From positions 19,393,534 to 19,457,533 of the forward strand of contig CM053256.1 of assembly GCA_028583405.1 (NCBI GenBank): 64,000 bases of DNA, in the 5' to 3' direction. Positions 59,820 to 64,000 of the stretch are shown piece after piece. The notes beneath the pieces were generated by a model that had not been told where the DNA came from, ran no database searches, and saw nothing but the letters and a program-made list of their open reading frames with translations. The position numbers and the translations under genes were made by a program. Source of the DNA: Pogonophryne albipinna (lineage: Eukaryota; Chordata; Actinopteri; Perciformes; Artedidraconidae). Positions within the stretch are counted from its first letter, which is position 1. Each line of letters begins with the position of its first letter.

Positions 59820-62375
59820 CTCATTGGCCCTCAAAGTGTCTCCCGTTGGCCCTCTGCCCCCCAGCTCTCTATTGCTCCTCTCAGGAAACCTCCAGGCCCC
59901 TGAGAGTCTCTGGCACCTGCCAACCTGCCATTCTTCCTGCCCTGAAATAGACCCTCACTGGCACTTATCTGCATCTGTGTGTGTGTGTGTGTGTGTGTGT
60001 GCTTTCTTATCTTGGTAAGTTGGTATAGAGCCATGCTGACTGCAGCACATTCCCTGACTTCCTGTGGAGCCCCGGACAGCTGCATATCGATCCATACACT
60101 GATGCATCACTTTAGAGGCCTCATACCCGCACGACCACTCACTGGAACCTTTATATATACAGTCTATGACTGGAACACACACAGGCTGTTATTTCAGACA
60201 GGCCTCCATTATCAGCTGGAGTCTGCGGCTGGATCGCTGATATCCGGGTATATTATATACGATTATAAAACAGAAGGCTGACTCTAATCAGAATGAGTGA
60301 AAGGGCTGTGCAGAGTGGAAGTGGGCATGGATGGTGAGATAATGGCTTTGGGAATTACATTTGATAAAATACTTTGTAGTAAAATAATCCCTTATACACA
60401 CTTGTGGGTGACTTTAGAAATACTATGTATGCAAATGAAAGCCTGATATTTGGAGACAGGTTGCCGGCTAGCTGACCTATAGCTTAAAGTACTGTACAGA
60501 GCATGAAGAATAGTCAGCGTGTCTGGAATGCCTGCCTTGGATGCATCCCACCGACCTTTTTGAATTCCTTCCCCTCTTTTAAATAGACCAGAGAGCGAGG
60601 TATGGACTTCTGACAGTCTTGGATACTGTACACTGTATCCTTGACGATGACCTGTTATGTCTGTAGTAAGTCATGAATGAGTTTGGTTCCACAAGGATAC
60701 CCATGTAGGGAAAAATCCCTCTGATTGGTTATTACACACTCATAATGAAGGGTCAAATGTAAGGATTCACTGTGTCTGAATAGCTAGTAAATAATTACAC
60801 TTTTAAGGGTATGTCCAAAAACATCTAACATGAATGAATCTTTTGCATGTATTTTTGTAACCATTTCCTTCCAAAGTAGATTCTGTAAATGTATTTATAT
60901 ATTTATATGCACCTGAAATTGGCCCTGATGCATGATGATTTTTGTGCATTAGGTATATTATGATGCTATTACTTTTGTACTTTTACTGAAGATTTTAGAT
61001 GCAGGACTTCTATTTGTATTTCTAATTTGATTCAAATGCTCAACCTTTTTTGAGCATCTCTCTGGAATGCTCAGTGTGTGTATGTTTTCACAAATATCTT
61101 CAGGGCTGTGAATACAGTTAGAGGATGTGTGGATAGAGGTGAAGAATGGATATGCTCCAAGTTACCATAGATCAGATTAGTGGACAGGAAGTGTCTCATC
61201 CTCCCTCTGTTTTGGCACATTTACCTTCCTTTTCCTGAATATGTTTTGGTCTTCGTATAATCCTTGTTTGTTTGTGTTTGTGTTTAATTTCACTCACTGA
61301 ACATCACACGTACATTATATATCACCAAATTGTATACAACAAACCTCAGAATGTACACAGATGCATTGGTTATACACAGAATAAGTATGGACCTTCAAGT
61401 CTGTGGCAATTTATATCTGTCTGTGTTTGCACAGTACTACGATCTCAGAGCAATATTACGTGTTAGGAGGTAATGGCAAAAGTGCAAAGCTAGAACTCAA
61501 CTATTGCCCATAATTCAAAAGTATGGGTTAATTTGCTTGCCTCCTCTGTTTTGATATTATTACAACAACATCTTTGAAAATAATACCTATTATGTTCATT
61601 TTAGAGACATTCAGTCCGGTTAGATAAGGCTTGGCTACAGATGAGACAAAATCCCATAGCACATTTTTGTTTGACTTTTTGTTGACAAGACTTGGAAGTT
61701 ACCAAAGTAACATGACTTTTAAAATTCAGTATGTGTAATATTAAATATGTATTAGTTCTTGTGCCAAAGAAAATGTTATTTTGATGTCTTATCTTAACAC
61801 AGACACAGCATAGTGATGACAAATGTGACTACGTTAATATAAATGTCAGCTGCCCTTTGCCAAAACTGTATTATAACTTGTAGGCGTTGTTTTAATCCCA
61901 CCGTCAATACAACTGAATAAGGACATGTGTGAGAGCCAGTAAACAGTAGTCTGTGTTTACACACGTGTGACAGACAAAGAGCAGAGCTCTCTGTGCAGTG
62001 CATTGGCCAATGATGTATAATAATGTTACATTCGTGTTGCAGAATAAAGGAAAGCCTCTATTTGTAGTGCGTTGTGTAGAATGTATATGGTCCATGTTGC
62101 ACGAAAACATAATGGATACATGTAATTCCTTTAATGCAAGAGTTGATATTTTGTTTTTTAAATGACACCTGACTCAACAGTGCTGCTTGGTATTATTCCG
62201 CCCCCCTGTGGGGACTTTGAGGAACTACATGTGTGTTTCAATTAGTTTCTTCCGAAGAGCTCTAGTTTCCGGTGGGACGAATTTCAGAGTGACACCAGGC
62301 GAATGTCAATAAGCAAGGTTGGTGTTCGAGTCTTTTGATTTTCAGTGGTTTGTTATCATTAAACTATGGTGGCAT
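59820..62375. other. Intergenic DNA
   Basis: No gene was recognised. A short (TG)n tract lies at about 59975-60001. The remainder is AT-rich with short open frames lacking domains or splice context. Confidence 0.5.
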
Positions 62376-63490
62376 GTTAACCCTCCGGTATCATTCGATT
62401 GGACTACGCAAATTAGTCATTCGAGACAAAAATGTCCACTGCAAAATGCTTTGATTCATCTTCCTATTATACACACATGCATTTCCAAACATTTGGACTA
62501 CCTATGTTGCAAATGTATTATCTTTTCAATTTACACACGGCATCTATTGCACGTCTGTCCGTCCTGGGAGAGGGATCCCTCCTCTGTTGCTCTCCCAGAG
62601 GTTTCTCCCATTTTTCCCTTTAAACTGTGGGTTTTCTCCGGAAGTTTTTCCTTGTACGATGTGAGGGTCTAAGGACAGAGGGTGTCGTATTGTCATACTG
62701 ATATTCTGTACACACTGTGAAGACCACTGAGACAAATGTAACATTTGTGATATTGGGCTATATAAATAAACATTGATTGATTGATTGATTTGATAAAAAC
62801 ATTATATTAAAAGTTTTTTTTCACAACTTTTTTGGGTTCAATCTTTAAAGCAACTTCCGCCCTAATAGAAAATACCAAAAATGTAATCATTTTCAGGATA
62901 TTAACCCTTTAAATGCCATTTTGAATACATGAAACCGCTGTTTTTTTTCATGATGAAAACAGAGAAAATGTGTTATTTTCCAAAAAATACATATCTGGGG
63001 ACTGGCTCTTTTTTTTTATAACAGTCTTGGATATGTCAAAGATTAGCAACAAAATAGATTTTTTTGTTTTTGCACAAAATCCGATTGAACAAAAAAGTTA
63101 CAAATTAGTCATTCGGGACAAAAATGTCCACTTCCAAAAACTGCTCTAAAAATTACAACAGAATAATATTTTTAAAAACTTTTTGGGGTTAAATCTTTCA
63201 ATCAACTTCAGTCCTGATCAAAAATACCAAATGTTAACTTATGTTCAGGATTTTAACCCTTGAACTGCCAGTTTGAAAACATGAATTTGCGTTTTCTATG
63301 AAAAACATGCACAAAAAGGCAGTTCTTTTCCATATAATGAATGTTGGGGGGGGTCGGCTTTTTTTTATCACAGTCTTGGATTTGTCAAAGATTAGCAACA
63401 ACATTGATTTTGGTGGATAATTAGTTTTTGCACAGAATCAGATTAAACAAAAAAGTCACACATTAGCCACTAGCGGACAAAAATGTCCCA
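62376..63490. repeat. Diverged ~340-bp tandem repeat, possible piggyBac-like element
   Basis: Two direct copies (about 62815-63140 and 63141-63490) share ordered blocks such as CAGTCTTGGAT, GTCAAAGATTAGCAACAA and ATTAGTCATTCGGGACAAAA. A partial third copy with ATTAGTCATTCGAGACAAAA lies near 62412-62440, separated by a LINE tail. The left edge reads TTAACCCTCCGGTATC, resembling the TTAA plus CCCTCC start of fish piggyBac-like elements. A matching right end was not found. Each copy carries the palindrome GGACAAAAATGTCC or a close variant. Confidence 0.6.
62554..62793 (+). mobile_element. LINE 3' tail fragment ending in (TTGA)n
   Basis: A 240-bp segment with the very common fish non-LTR retrotransposon tail: CTGGGAGAGGGATCCCTCCT, GTTTCTCCC, GTGAGGGTCTAAGGACAGAG, and GATATTGGGCTATATAAATA followed by (ATTG)n. 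The 5' part is missing, as expected for a truncated insertion. The exact family (L2/CR1 or RTE type) is not decided. Confidence 0.75.
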
Positions 63491-64000
63491 TCCACTCCGA
63501 TTATAACCACATATTTTGATCTCTCCGCCATACCGGTATAAAATCATGCATTTTGTAATGTCAGGGTTTTATATTGGAGGAAAATAGTTAAATTTGTCCT
63601 TTTTACTCTATATCACCAGATGTGACATTTTACCATTGAATTACATGCTTGTCATTTCTTGGTTTCTTTGCCTGTTGTATAATGGGGCCCTGCCAGCCAT
63701 TGGAATACATTTATGCAACTAATATGATGTAGGTGTGTTGGTATGGATGTGGAAGAGTGATATCAGCTGAGAAATGTGTGTGTGTGTGTGTGTGTGTGTC
63801 TGGATGTACAGTGTGTGTGCACAGAGACAACAATATACAGTAGATTTGGTTTACAGCAAGTCGCAGTTTTCGCCTCATATCTTTCTTTCTCTCTCTCTCT
63901 TTCTCTCACTCCCTCACTCCCAAACTCATACACACTCTTACATATTAAACCTCCTTATACCTTGTATGTGTGTGAGTGATTGTGTGTGAGAATGAGACGG
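63491..64000. other. Terminal stretch with short microsatellites
   Basis: No gene was recognised. It contains a short (TG)n tract at about 63776-63799 and a (CT)n-rich run near 63888-63910. Confidence 0.5.

Overview
This is vertebrate nuclear DNA, most likely from a ray-finned (teleost) fish. It has multi-exon genes with GT-AG introns, long (CA)n/(TG)n microsatellites, many short hAT-type DNA transposons, a tRNA-derived SINE with the fish-type tail, and proteins that match fish orthologues best. No prokaryotic, plasmid or viral gene was seen. All exon joins below were worked out by reading splice sites and checking that codon phase closes. Protein identities come from recalled family sequences, not from a search.

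Layout. (1) 1-5300: intergenic, with a 2.0 kb hAT transposon (2944-4968) carrying a second hAT inside it. (2) 5330-12000, plus strand: fbxo32 (atrogin-1), complete in 9 coding exons, with a TATA/GC-box promoter and a FoxO-like site. (3) 13536-15187, minus strand: prelid3a (slmo1), 6 coding exons, tail-to-tail with fbxo32. (4) 17665-24945, plus strand: an elovl4 gene (elovl4a-like), 6 coding exons, head-to-head with prelid3a. Its 4.9 kb third intron holds a foldback-like element with arms of about 0.64 and 0.9 kb and a hAT in its core. (5) 26.5-31.8 kb: intergenic, with one SINE and possible regulatory DNA. (6) 32980-37555, plus strand: soga3/mtcl3, 11 coding exons, ending in a separate exon that encodes a hydrophobic tail. 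(7) 40096-55774, plus strand: kiaa0408, 7 coding exons, whose large introns hold a hAT inside a (TG)n tract, a TTAA-flanked MITE, another hAT and a 41-bp minisatellite. (8) 56.8-64 kb: intergenic, with a pogo-like element, a LINE 3' tail and a diverged 340-bp tandem repeat.

How the genes relate. fbxo32 encodes a muscle-atrophy SCF ubiquitin-ligase adaptor, prelid3a a mitochondrial phospholipid-transfer protein, and elovl4a an ER very-long-chain fatty-acid elongase. They are neighbours but do not form a known pathway. soga3 and kiaa0408 are a real unit. They look like the front and back halves of an MTCL/SOGA microtubule-crosslinking protein, encoded as two consecutive same-strand genes. In humans a SOGA3-KIAA0408 readthrough is annotated.

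The most interesting points are the split SOGA locus with its private membrane-tail exon and a fish-specific long N-terminus on kiaa0408, the foldback hairpin in elovl4a, the set of hAT insertions with readable target-site duplications and shared internal modules, and a pogo-like element that keeps one splice-bounded DNA-binding exon.
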